From Trichocoleus desertorum NBK24 (GTDB taxonomy: Bacteria > Cyanobacteriota > Cyanobacteriia > FACHB-46), in the NCBI RefSeq assembly GCF_030409055.1, contig NZ_CP116619.1, positions 3,325,628-3,389,627 on the forward strand: a DNA stretch of 64,000 nucleotides, written 5' to 3'. Made by a program: the position numbers and the translations under genes. This document shows positions 34,680 to 43,492 of the stretch, piece by piece (the stretch's first letter is position 1; each line of letters begins with the position of its first letter). The notes beneath the pieces are model-generated. The model saw only the letters and a list, made by a program, of their open reading frames with translations, searched no databases and had not been told where the DNA came from.

Positions 34680-35729
34680 ATGAGTTACTTCCGTCCTAGC
34701 GTTGATGCGATGACTGGCTACCAACCTGGTGAACAGCCAGCCGCAGGCGTCAAAGTTATTAAGCTCAACACCAACGAAAATCCCTATCCTCCCTCTGAAG
34801 CTGCCCTGCAAGTTTTGCGTGGCTTTGATGGTGAGTTGTTGCGGCGCTACCCTCACCCCATGGCCGATTCGTTCCGTCACGCGGCTAGCCAGGTGTTAGG
34901 CGTTCCCCACGATTGGATTTTGGCAGGCAACGGCAGTGATGACATTCTGAACTTGCTAGTGCGGGCTTGTACCGAAGGCGATCGCACAATCGTCTACCCC
35001 ACCCCCACCTATGTTTTGTACGAAACGTTAGCGGAAATTCAAGACACGAAGGTGCTTGAGGTTCCCTACGATGACGATTACAACCTCCCCGTCAAAAAAC
35101 TGATTGAGGCAAACGGGGCGATCACGTTTATCGCTTCGCCCAATAGCCCCTCTGGAACGTTGGTTCCTTTAGATTCGCTCAGCAAGTTAGCCAGCCATCT
35201 GTCTGGAGTGCTGGCGATCGATGAAGCCTATGTCGATTTTGCCGGCTACAGTGCTTTAGAGCTGGTGAAAGAGCACGACAACGTGATTGTGCTACGAACC
35301 TTCTCTAAGGGCTATTCCTTGGCAGGTTTGCGGCTAGGTTTTGGAGTTGCCAATCCAGAATTACTATCGGGGCTGATTAAGGTCAAAGATAGCTACAACG
35401 TGGATGCAGTGGCCTGTGCAGTGGGAGCAGCCGCGATCGCCGACCAAGCGCACAAAAACGCCAGTGCCGAACGAGTAAAAGCCTCTCGCGCTAAACTCAC
35501 CGCTGACCTCACCCAACTAGGCTTTAAAGTCGGGCCTTCCCAAGCCAATTTTGTTCTAGCTCAAGCTCCCGACAACAAAGCAGGCGCTCTCTATCAAGCC
35601 CTGAAAGAACGGGGTATTCTAGTGCGCTACTTTAATCAACCTCGCCTCGACGACAAACTGCGGATCACTGTCGGCACCGAAGAACAAAACCAAGCCCTTA
35701 TTTCTGCTCTCACCGAATTGTTTGCCTAG
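34680..35729 (+). CDS. hisC: Histidinol-phosphate aminotransferase
   Basis: A 349-residue class I/II PLP-dependent aminotransferase. The lysine that binds PLP is in RTFSKGYSLAGLRLG, and NTNENPYPPS and NGSDDILNL are typical of HisC. Some HisC-like proteins in bacteria also act on aromatic amino acids, which would suit the aroB neighbour, but the substrate cannot be separated by eye. Length normal. Ends 47 bp before the converging ADP-ribosylglycohydrolase gene. Confidence 0.93.
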   Translation: MSYFRPSVDAMTGYQPGEQPAAGVKVIKLNTNENPYPPSEAALQVLRGFDGELLRRYPHPMADSFRHAASQVLGVPHDWILAGNGSDDILNLLVRACTEGDRTIVYPTPTYVLYETLAEIQDTKVLEVPYDDDYNLPVKKLIEANGAITFIASPNSPSGTLVPLDSLSKLASHLSGVLAIDEAYVDFAGYSALELVKEHDNVIVLRTFSKGYSLAGLRLGFGVANPELLSGLIKVKDSYNVDAVACAVGAAAIADQAHKNASAERVKASRAKLTADLTQLGFKVGPSQANFVLAQAPDNKAGALYQALKERGILVRYFNQPRLDDKLRITVGTEEQNQALISALTELFA

Positions 35730-35776
35730 AGTATCTTTGTAGGGGCGGCGATCGCCCTTCTGTCATTAATTGGAAG

Positions 35777-36709
35777 CTACCCAAGCGATCGCGAAAGAGC
35801 CAGCAGCTTCTCGGCCAAGGACTCAATTAATTCTCGGTACGCCAAGCGCGATCGCCACTCTGCCGGAATTCCTGCCTCCCCGTAGAACGCACCTGCAAGC
35901 TGTCCATAAACAGCTCCAGTGGTGTCGGCATCATCGCCCAGGTTTACCGCCAACAAACAACCTTCCCGAAAAGAATTGCTATTGTAGAACGCCCAAAGCG
36001 CTGCTTCTAAGGAGCGCACCACATAGCCGGAACCTTGAATTTCGGGCGGTTGGCGCTGCTTGAAAGAACCTTTGGCGATCGCAGCAATTTCTGGCACTAA
36101 AGGATGCTGATTCCAGTAGTCAGGAACGGGGCTGTAGTGGTCTGAAAGCAATTCTGCTTTGTTGATTCCTTGCAAAGCCCCAACGATGAGTGCGCCTAAA
36201 TAACGGCAGGCATCAATCGTCGTGGGAGCTGCATGAGTGGTGCGAGAACTTTCAGCAGATTTAGCGATCGCTTCTTCCGGCTGCTCAGCATAGAACAACG
36301 GCACTGGAGCCAGCCGCATGATTGAGCCATTGCCCGCAGCACGAGGATCGATAGAGCCGCAGTATGGCTCTCCAGTGGCTTCAAACTTTAATAAAGCAGC
36401 ATGGGTGGCGTTGCCAATGTCAAAACACTGTCCAGTGCTGCTGAGGTAGCCTTGACGATACCAACGGTCATATTTTTCTAGTTGATGCTTTGGGTCAAAG
36501 CCTGGGCACTCGATCAAGCTTTCGGCTAAGCAAAGCGCCATCGAGGTGTCATCGGTCCATTGCCCTGGCTGGAGGTTAAAGGGGCCACCACCGACCATAT
36601 CCGTGATGGGAGTAAATGACCCTGGCGGCTCAAACTCTAGCGTCGTGCCAACCGCATCACCCGTGGCTAGTCCTAGCAAGGCTCCTCGATAACGCTCAAT
36701 TAACTCCAC
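35777..36709 (-). CDS. ADP-ribosylglycohydrolase family protein
   Basis: A 310-residue hydrolase of the DraG/ARH family, which removes ADP-ribose from proteins or cleaves related bonds. The two metal-site motifs are clear: [12 protein letters not shown] near the N-terminus and [18 protein letters not shown] near the C-terminus. I choose GTG at 36709 as start: it shares one base with the era stop (TAGTG) and follows GGAGGA; the longer frame back to 36763 would overlap era and add non-conserved residues. The one-base overlap implies translational coupling with era. Confidence 0.88.
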   Translation of the reverse strand: MELIERYRGALLGLATGDAVGTTLEFEPPGSFTPITDMVGGGPFNLQPGQWTDDTSMALCLAESLIECPGFDPKHQLEKYDRWYRQGYLSSTGQCFDIGNATHAALLKFEATGEPYCGSIDPRAAGNGSIMRLAPVPLFYAEQPEEAIAKSAESSRTTHAAPTTIDACRYLGALIVGALQGINKAELLSDHYSPVPDYWNQHPLVPEIAAIAKGSFKQRQPPEIQGSGYVVRSLEAALWAFYNSNSFREGCLLAVNLGDDADTTGAVYGQLAGAFYGEAGIPAEWRSRLAYRELIESLAEKLLALSRSLG

Positions 36710-37644
36710 TATTCCTCCACCCGATAGCCTAATTCTGCAAGGCGAGTGCGCGATTGCCGCCACTTCGGTTGCACTTTCACAAACAACTCTAGGTACACCT
36801 TACCTGCAATTAATTTCTGCATTTGCTCACGGGCCGCACTGCCGATCGCCTTCAGCATGCTGCCACCTTTACCAATGACGATACCTTTTTGCGATTGCCG
36901 CTCTACATGAATGGTTGCCAGCAAGCGAGTAATGGTTGGTTCTTCTTCGACTCGGTCAATCGAGATCGCGACTGAGTGGGGCACTTCCTCGCGAGTCAGA
37001 AGCAAAATTTGCTCCCGGATCAGTTCGCCCATGATGAAGCGTTCTGGCTGGTCTGTGACGAGATCGGGTGGGTAGTAGTAGGGGCCAGGTTCCAGGCGAT
37101 CGCCCAATAAAGTTTGTAGCGGTTCTAAGCCTTCACCCGTCAGAGCTGAGAATTTAGCGATCGGCCAACCGTAAGGTTCTGCCAAGGCGCGATAACTGGC
37201 ATCTAGCACTTCTGTCTCAGCAGGCTGTTGGTCACTTTTGTTCAAGCCCAAAATCACTGGAGTTTCGGTTTTGCTCATTAACTCAGCAATGTAGCGATCG
37301 CCTCCACCCGCATCGACGGAGCTATCAACCACAAACAGCACCACATCGACCGAGTGAATGGCAATCTGAGCATTCTTGACCAAAACTTCCCCTAGTTGGT
37401 GGTGGGGTTTGTGAATGCCGGGAGTATCCACAAAAATAAACTGACTATCTGGCGTAGTCAAAATTCCTAAAAGCCGATTACGGGTCGTTTGGGCTACAGG
37501 CGATGTAATGGCAATCTTTTGTCCCACTAAATAATTCATCAAGGTTGACTTGCCGACATTGGGACGGCCAATGATGCCCACAAAGCCTGATTTAAAGCCT
37601 TCTGGCGCAACTGGAATGCTCCACTGATCTGATAGCTCTGACAT
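36709..37644 (-). CDS. era: GTPase Era
   Basis: A 311-residue GTPase that binds 16S rRNA and assists assembly of the small ribosomal subunit. G1 is GRPNVGKS (residues 26-33), G3 DTPG and G4 NKSD, and the C-terminal KH domain shows [15 protein letters not shown]. Length is slightly longer than E. coli Era owing to an N-terminal extension of about 20 residues. The stop overlaps the start of the ADP-ribosylglycohydrolase gene by one base. Confidence 0.96.
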   Translation of the reverse strand: MSELSDQWSIPVAPEGFKSGFVGIIGRPNVGKSTLMNYLVGQKIAITSPVAQTTRNRLLGILTTPDSQFIFVDTPGIHKPHHQLGEVLVKNAQIAIHSVDVVLFVVDSSVDAGGGDRYIAELMSKTETPVILGLNKSDQQPAETEVLDASYRALAEPYGWPIAKFSALTGEGLEPLQTLLGDRLEPGPYYYPPDLVTDQPERFIMGELIREQILLLTREEVPHSVAISIDRVEEEPTITRLLATIHVERQSQKGIVIGKGGSMLKAIGSAAREQMQKLIAGKVYLELFVKVQPKWRQSRTRLAELGYRVEE

Positions 37645-37936
37645 AGTTATTGTTCTCGCCTGCGCCTGTTCATCGTTTGCTGATTTGCCAAAAAGCGCAA
37701 TATTGTCATAGTAGCGTTGCTAGCGATAGTCCTATCAGAAGTCTGATCACACCTAGTTTCAGACCTAGTTTGACGGAGCGATCGCACTGTATCCAGAGCA
37801 AATAGGCAACTTGGCCATCAGTCCATGAAGCTCAGCCAAGCAAACCTAAAGCCAACCTGGAATTCTATAAAAACGCTACCGCTTAGCAGTACTGTACAGC
37901 CTGACCTTATTTGTCGTTTAGGCGACGGCGGGCAAT

Positions 37937-39016
37937 ATGGGACAGAAGCGGATTGGAATTCTGACGAGTGGAGGCGATTGTGCTGGACTCAATGCTGCCA
38001 TCCGAGCGGTGGTGTGTAGAGCAGCAGGTACTTACGGTTGGGAGGTGCTAGGGATTCGGCAAGCGACCCAAGGGCTGATGCACAGCCCACCCCAGGCAAT
38101 TTGCTTAGAACTAGACAAGGTTGACTCTCTGCGAGTTGCGGGTGGCACGATGCTCGGCACCACCAATCAAGGCGATCCCTTTGCCTTTCCCATGCCCGAC
38201 GGCACCCTTTGCGATCGCTCGCAAGACATTATTGCTGGCTACCATCAGCTCGGTCTAGATGCCATCATCGGCATTGGGGGTGATGGGAGTATGGCAATTC
38301 TGCGGCGCATTGCCGAACAAGGCAACCTGAACCTGGTGGCGATCCCCAAAACTATTGACAACGATGTGGGTGTGACCGAGCACTCAATTGGCTTTGACAC
38401 TGCCGTCAATACCGCGACCGAAGCTCTCGATCGCCTGCATTTTACAGCCGCTAGTCATAGCCGCGTCATGATTCTAGAAGTGATGGGTCGTGATGCAGGC
38501 CATATTGCCATTACCGCAGGCATTGCGGGTGGTGCCGACGTGATCTTGATTCCCGAAATTCCCTACACCATCGCTAACATCTGCCACAAAATTAAGGAGC
38601 GCCAAGAGCAAGGTAAAAACTATTCGCTGGTGATCGTCTCGGAAGCGGTGCGGACGGAGGCAGGAGACCCAGTCGTGATCACCAATCGCCTGGGCCAGTG
38701 CCGTTACGGGGGAATTGGTGACTACTTAGCCGATCGCATTTGTGACTGTAGTGGGGCTGAAACTCGTGTGACAGTGCTGGGTCATGTGCAGCGGGGAGGA
38801 ACACCTTCGCCACTCGATCGCCTGGTCGCATCAGCCTTTGGTGTAGCTGCGGTCGATCTGATTGCTGAGGAGAAATATGATCACATGGTCACTTGGCAGA
38901 ACCGTCAGGTCGTCAGTGTTCCCATTAGTGAGGCGATCGCGCACTACCAAGCCGTAAACCCTAGCGGCACCTTAGTCAAAACTGCGCGGGGCTTAGGCAT
39001 TTACCTGGGCGATTAA
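37937..39016 (+). CDS. pfkA: 6-Phosphofructokinase
   Basis: A 359-residue glycolytic kinase. GGDCAGLNAAIRAVV begins the nucleotide site, GGDGS (residues 114-118) carries glycine at the position that in E. coli (Gly104) favours ATP, and PKTIDND (137-143) carries lysine where E. coli has Gly124. That Gly/Lys mix marks the subgroup between classical ATP and pyrophosphate enzymes, so ATP use is likely but not certain. A hairpin terminator follows 13 bp after the stop. Confidence 0.94.
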   Translation: MGQKRIGILTSGGDCAGLNAAIRAVVCRAAGTYGWEVLGIRQATQGLMHSPPQAICLELDKVDSLRVAGGTMLGTTNQGDPFAFPMPDGTLCDRSQDIIAGYHQLGLDAIIGIGGDGSMAILRRIAEQGNLNLVAIPKTIDNDVGVTEHSIGFDTAVNTATEALDRLHFTAASHSRVMILEVMGRDAGHIAITAGIAGGADVILIPEIPYTIANICHKIKERQEQGKNYSLVIVSEAVRTEAGDPVVITNRLGQCRYGGIGDYLADRICDCSGAETRVTVLGHVQRGGTPSPLDRLVASAFGVAAVDLIAEEKYDHMVTWQNRQVVSVPISEAIAHYQAVNPSGTLVKTARGLGIYLGD

Positions 39017-39029
39017 AAAGAGATCAAAA

Positions 39030-39061
39030 AAAGCCCTCATTCCAAGGCGGAGAAGGGCTTT
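39030..39061. terminator. Terminator hairpin after pfkA
   Basis: AAAGCCCT and AGGGCTTT pair across a 16-base loop, close after the pfkA stop. The symmetric A and T ends allow it to serve both converging genes. Confidence 0.75.
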
Positions 39062-39070
39062 AATCTCTCT

Positions 39071-39092
39071 CCCCTTCCCTACAGGGAAGGGG
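39071..39092. repeat. Perfect palindromic hairpin CCCCTTCCCT-AC-AGGGAAGGGG
   Basis: Ten perfect pairs around a two-base centre, followed by GGGGGTTAGG-like sequence. I recall the same string from intergenic regions of other cyanobacteria. A related hairpin lies at 56822-56847. Here it sits between converging genes. Confidence 0.75.
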
Positions 39093-39110
39093 CTGGGGGT
39101 TAGGTCATGA

Positions 39111-40889
39111 TTAGCGTTTTGACTTGAACGAGTCTAACCATTCTCTGGTTTGTTGGGCCGCGATTTCTCGACCACCCAAGCCGAAGGCCAACGCGATCGC
39201 TACGGCAATAGCGCCTAGCAACAGACCAAACGCCAAATTGACGATATTCGGCGCGATACCCATTTGCTGGAGTGCCATTGCTGAAACGAAAGCGATAATG
39301 GCAATTCGTGCCGTCTGGCCCAAAATTCTAGCTTGGGAGTTGCCAGAGCTAGTAATGAGGTTGAACGCGAGATTTGCCAAATACAAACCGATCGCAAACA
39401 CTACCAAACCAGACAGAATCCGCCCAAATACCAACAGTAACCCAGCCACGATCGCAGTTAGAGCTGCGAAATTCAGCACATTCGTAGCGGCTACAGTCGC
39501 AAATAGGAGAATCCCAACCAAGGTGATGATGCCAGCCACCTCAGAAGGAGTGCGAGTTCTGGGAGTCGTGGGGCTAACCTGACCCAGCTCCTGAATCACA
39601 GGGGACTCACCCGCTAGAGGCGCAGGGGGAGCCGAGTAGGGAGTTGATTGTAGACCCAACCAGTAGAAAATATTGTTGAAGCCCAGACTGGTCAAAATAT
39701 TCGTGACCAAGTCAGCTACAAATTTTCCAATTGCATAAGCGATCGCCAGAATCAAGGCTGCCGTAAAAATCTGCGGGATGGCATTGAGGATCTGAGTCAG
39801 CATCGAAATTGCTGGCTGAGAAATCGCATCAATCCGCAGCGCATTCAAAGCCGCGATCGCCGTTGGAATCAGAATTAAAACATAGACAATCGTGCCAATA
39901 ATCCAAGAGAGAGATTGGCCGCCTGCTGTACCCCTTAGCCCAAAGCGGGTACCAACGCGATCAGTCCCTGCGGCGGCGAGCAAGTTGGTCACGATGCGAC
40001 GCACCACTTGAGCAATCAGCCAACCTGCCGCTCCGATCAACACTGCTGCCAAGATATTCGGCAGAACTGCCAAAATCTCATTCAGTAGCTGTTGTACGGG
40101 TTGCAGCGTTCCCTGTAACTCCAGCGTATTTAGGATCGCTGGGAGGAACAGCAGAAAAATAAACCAATACAGCGCATTGCCAATCGTTTCACTTAACGAA
40201 AATGGCGGGTCTGTCGGTGGCGGTGCAATGGGTCGAGTTGTACTAGAGGCTTCTAGTGGATCAGGGTCATTCGGCGGTTCATTGATTTGCTCACCCAACC
40301 GTGCATCTAAGCCAAATGCATGGAGCCCCTGCGTCACAATCAGCTTGACTACTGTGGCAATGGCCCAGGCGATCGCTAACAAAATCCCAGCCCCTGCCAG
40401 TTTAGGCAAGAAGCGCAGAATTTGGTCGAGGAACGTGTTGAGAGGTTGAGAAACCGCAGTTAGGTTGAGCGCCTGTAAAAAGGCCACCACCGTGAAAATG
40501 GTAATTAGCCAAAAAACGGCATCCCCCACCCATTTTTCCACCCTCGGTGGCCGCGTTCCCGCTTGGTGACGAGTGATGCGCTCGGCTAACTTATTGTCTA
40601 TATCTGTCCGGTTCAATATACCTCGGACTACCGCTGCGACCAATGCCGCAATGAGTAGCCCCACCACCAAAATAATCAGAGCTTTAATTAAGCTCGGAAT
40701 CGCAGTGCCCAAACTGAGGCCGATTCCTTGCAGAAAACCATCTGCCCCGGTCGAATAAGCTCCTGGGGCTGCTTGTGGTGCTGTAGTTGTAGGAGAATTT
40801 GCTGGAGCCTGTGCCAACAGCCAGTTAAGTTGCGGTATGGGCACAGACGCGCTGACGATTTGTGTAATTTCTTGCCAAGTTCTATCCAT
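39111..40889 (-). CDS. Mechanosensitive-channel-like protein with repeated TM modules
   Basis: A 592-residue membrane protein. After a short polar start and an Ala/Pro stretch it has at least four copies of a module with a helix pair, of the type ILAxLPNILAAxLIxxxGWxIAxVV then Vxxxx(L/G)FN. These match the 'conserved TM helix' repeat (PF05552) found next to MscS channels. No MscS beta-domain follows: the C-terminus is a further membrane bundle ending in GLGGREIAAQQTREWLD. It could act in osmotic release or as a scaffold. It converges with pfkA. Confidence 0.82.
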   Translation of the reverse strand: MDRTWQEITQIVSASVPIPQLNWLLAQAPANSPTTTAPQAAPGAYSTGADGFLQGIGLSLGTAIPSLIKALIILVVGLLIAALVAAVVRGILNRTDIDNKLAERITRHQAGTRPPRVEKWVGDAVFWLITIFTVVAFLQALNLTAVSQPLNTFLDQILRFLPKLAGAGILLAIAWAIATVVKLIVTQGLHAFGLDARLGEQINEPPNDPDPLEASSTTRPIAPPPTDPPFSLSETIGNALYWFIFLLFLPAILNTLELQGTLQPVQQLLNEILAVLPNILAAVLIGAAGWLIAQVVRRIVTNLLAAAGTDRVGTRFGLRGTAGGQSLSWIIGTIVYVLILIPTAIAALNALRIDAISQPAISMLTQILNAIPQIFTAALILAIAYAIGKFVADLVTNILTSLGFNNIFYWLGLQSTPYSAPPAPLAGESPVIQELGQVSPTTPRTRTPSEVAGIITLVGILLFATVAATNVLNFAALTAIVAGLLLVFGRILSGLVVFAIGLYLANLAFNLITSSGNSQARILGQTARIAIIAFVSAMALQQMGIAPNIVNLAFGLLLGAIAVAIALAFGLGGREIAAQQTREWLDSFKSKR

Positions 40890-41435
40890 AATTCCTGAGC
40901 TAGCTTTAGCCCCTCAGTCCCGTAAGAACACGACTTTTGCTTGAGATAGATTGATTTGTGAGAAATAGCTTACTTAGCACCCCACATCTCTACTGTCATC
41001 CTGCTTGCAAAGCACAAGACATGGCGACGTAGAACTAAACATTGATAACGTAAGCTCGAATTCTAGGTTTTACATCTATCTATATGGAGAATTAAGACGT
41101 AAAAAGCTAGGATTCGCTAATTTTTAACGTTTATTCAAGACTTTACCTGCCCGAATCAAAATAGTCAGACCGAGATTGACCTAATATTCGGTAGACCAGC
41201 GTCAATCAACTGGATGTATCGTGGGTATTGAGTTCTAGGCAGGGGGTAAGCCAACTGTACAGCTACCCTGCTGAAGGCGACTGGTTCTCGCTAGAGTAGA
41301 CGAGTGAGGAGTTTTGTGGCCGCTTGCTTGGCTGTCTCCTCTGTGATGTTTATGCCACCCCGCATTAACAGTAGGATGCGTTCTATCTCCACCTCAAAAA
41401 AAACCAACTCACAAAAGACAAACCCGCGCAGCAGA
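40890..41435. other. Gene-free or weakly coding stretch of 546 bp
   Basis: Divergent region between the channel-like gene and the SRPBCC gene. GCAGGG (41239-41244) can pair with CCCTGC (41266-41271), an imperfect hairpin with a bulge. The SRPBCC frame is open from 41304, but the first 44 codons look non-conserved. No promoter stands out. Confidence 0.5.
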
Positions 41436-41897
41436 ATGCCATTGCAGCAGAGTTTCGAGCAGTCTATTCAAATCAATGCTAGTGCCACCGCTGTAGAGCG
41501 CTGCATTACAGACCTAAACTTAATGCATCGTTGGTTAAATCCAGCTTTGCGGTGCGAATCTGTAGGCGAGTGGAGTACCGATGTGGGTAGTCGCAGCCGT
41601 TTTATTATTCAGATTCCGTTTTTGCAGCCTGCGTTGAATAGTGTAGTGGCCGCCAGAGAACCAGGCTTGGTGGTTTGGGAGTTCGATGGCTTCTTTCACG
41701 GGCGCGATCGCTGGGAGTGCAACCCCAATGATCGAGGCACCTACCTGCTCAACCGCTTTGAGTTCGAAATCCCTAACTCCCTCATCCGCTTCGGGTTCAA
41801 TACCTTCGCTGCTAGCTGGACGCAAGAAGATATGCAAGCTCAGCTACGCCGCCTGAAGCGAGTCGCAGAGGAACTGCACCGAAAACTGCACACTTGA
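41436..41897 (+). CDS. SRPBCC (START-like) domain protein
   Basis: A 153-residue protein starting MPLQQSFEQSIQINASATAVERCI, the typical first strand and helix of a START/Bet v1-like lipid or polyketide binding pocket, then HRWLNPALRCE and a strand pattern ending in a long C-terminal helix (WTQEDMQAQLRRLKRVAEEL). The frame continues upstream to 41304, but those residues are basic and not helical-strand like, so I prefer the ATG at 41436, although no strong ribosome site precedes it. Ligand unknown. Confidence 0.8.
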   Translation: MPLQQSFEQSIQINASATAVERCITDLNLMHRWLNPALRCESVGEWSTDVGSRSRFIIQIPFLQPALNSVVAAREPGLVVWEFDGFFHGRDRWECNPNDRGTYLLNRFEFEIPNSLIRFGFNTFAASWTQEDMQAQLRRLKRVAEELHRKLHT

Positions 41898-41981
41898 GTT
41901 TGCCTCGGTGGAAGGTAACTAAGTGTGAGGTGATCAGTGTGAGCTAGTAGGTGCGGCGCAAAATGCCAAACTCGAAGCGGG

Positions 41982-43217
41982 TTAGAGGGAGTACACCTGC
42001 CCATCAATCAGCAAACGAGTAATCCCCTTTGCTTGCAAGTAGCCACTCACTTTCGGCAACATTCTGCCATCGGGAACCTTGATCACCCGCTGATTGCGCT
42101 TGGAGAAGCGACGAGCCACACGATGATTGTCAAAAATTGGCAAAGTTTTGGCTTGAATATCTTCGCTAGGAATTTGTCCTAGATCCCCAAACTCCCGGAG
42201 TGGCCGAGTAATTAGCTCTGCCATCCGATCCACCACTAGGTAAAACGTTTTAGGAATTGAGGCTTCTGCTAGGGGCAAAACTCGGACAAAGGCTCTGTTT
42301 TGCAGTTGACCATCCATGAAGGAGCCAGCATCATCAAAGTCTCCTTCCTCGTCGTCATCTTCGTCTTCTAGATCATCTAGGTCGTCATCATCTAGGTCGT
42401 CGTCATCCAGGTCGTCGTCTTCATCCTCTAAATCCATCAACTCTGCTGCTTGCGCTTGCAGATTTTCTGACAAAACCTCTTTGGCAATTTCAGCACCTAC
42501 CCCATCAATGGGTGGAGCAATAGCCGCTCTGACGACGGGAAGTATTTTAATTTGCTTTTTCTCAACTTCGGGAGCCGCAGAAGGAATATCCAAGAGCTGC
42601 AACTGCGATTCCATGACCTCCGGTTCTTCAGGAGACTCAGCAGATATCGCCTCATCATCCGCAGAAGAACGTTTACGCTGTCGTCGCTTAATGGGTGGCG
42701 CGATCGCAGGCTTGGTGACGGGAGTTGCAACAGGTTCTACGGAGACTGCCTCAACGGGAACTGCCTCTACAGGAACCGTTTCGATCGCATCTTCAGCAGC
42801 GTTCAACTCCGCGATCGCCGCTTCACTCGCGTCAGCAGACTGATCTTCTATCTCTGCAACCACTTCTGGGGCTGGTTCTGCAACCACTTCTGGAGTTGGT
42901 TCTGCAACTACTTCTGCAACAGCGTCGAATTCTGCAATTGGAGCGGTGGGCTGAGCAACTTCACTTGCTTCCATAGGCTCATCTTCAAACGCCAGCTCAG
43001 CAGTGAATTCGGCAAACCCTGCTTGGGGACGAGCTGCCCGCTTCTGTTGCACAAGGGCTTCATACTCTCGCTCAGGCAGCAAACTCTTTAACACACGGCT
43101 AATAGTTGTGTTGCTGACTCCATAGCGCTCCGCCAGGGTCGAAGTTGTCTCTCCTGGATGCCGATACAGATGCAAGATATTTTGTTTATCCGACTCAGAC
43201 AGTTTTCTTGGAGTCAT
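41982..43217 (-). CDS. HTH protein with acidic repeats and conserved C-terminal domain
   Basis: A 411-residue protein. Residues 5-50 (LSESDKQNILHLYRHPGETTSTLAERYGVSNTTISRVLKSL, split here in description) form a helix-turn-helix like those of transposases and sigma-like regulators. Then come a Val/Pro/Glu repeat region (VAEPTPEVVAEPAPEVVAE), a very acidic Asp/Glu stretch around residues 265-300, and a well-conserved-looking C-terminal domain of 110 residues ending GITRLLIDGQVYSL. I do not recognise the latter. A perfect palindrome is found 27 bp before the start (43244-43262), so self-regulation is possible. Confidence 0.8.
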   Translation of the reverse strand: MTPRKLSESDKQNILHLYRHPGETTSTLAERYGVSNTTISRVLKSLLPEREYEALVQQKRAARPQAGFAEFTAELAFEDEPMEASEVAQPTAPIAEFDAVAEVVAEPTPEVVAEPAPEVVAEIEDQSADASEAAIAELNAAEDAIETVPVEAVPVEAVSVEPVATPVTKPAIAPPIKRRQRKRSSADDEAISAESPEEPEVMESQLQLLDIPSAAPEVEKKQIKILPVVRAAIAPPIDGVGAEIAKEVLSENLQAQAAELMDLEDEDDDLDDDDLDDDDLDDLEDEDDDEEGDFDDAGSFMDGQLQNRAFVRVLPLAEASIPKTFYLVVDRMAELITRPLREFGDLGQIPSEDIQAKTLPIFDNHRVARRFSKRNQRVIKVPDGRMLPKVSGYLQAKGITRLLIDGQVYSL

Positions 43218-43243
43218 GCCACCGCTTCAGAAAGAAAAACCAC

Positions 43244-43262
43244 TGGCTAAATCATTTAGCCA
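43244..43262. promoter_or_regulatory. Palindrome upstream of the HTH gene, candidate operator
   Basis: TGGCTAAAT-C-ATTTAGCCA: nine perfect pairs around one centre base. It lies 27-45 bp before the start codon of the HTH gene, where an operator for that same protein would sit. It does not have the T run of a terminator and no gene ends just before it. Confidence 0.45.
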
Positions 43263-43492
43263 TCCACAGCAAGAAAGTGATTACTAATATTTAGCGCTTC
43301 AACCGAGCGATCGCTCCGCTAAAAAGTATCCGCCCTATTGGTGCCCAGCTACCGAGGTTGAATGTGCTGTTCATTACAGAGCTATCTTCATCTATTCTAT
43401 GTCGTACCTTGCCGACAGGATGACATAAATTCTAGACGCGATCGCTATCAGGTTAGCCCAGGGCCAGTTCCGTCTGCACTTAAGGTTCTCGA

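Noticed and set aside
37890-37912. LexA- or NtcA-like site upstream of pfkA (AGTACTGTAC)
   Set aside because: Only half of the expected LexA box is present, and the NtcA spacing GTA-N8-TAC is not met.
42316-43091. Ser-rich and Arg/Phe-rich frames opposite the acidic HTH gene
   Set aside because: They mirror the Asp/Glu and Val-Pro-Glu codon repeats of the real gene.
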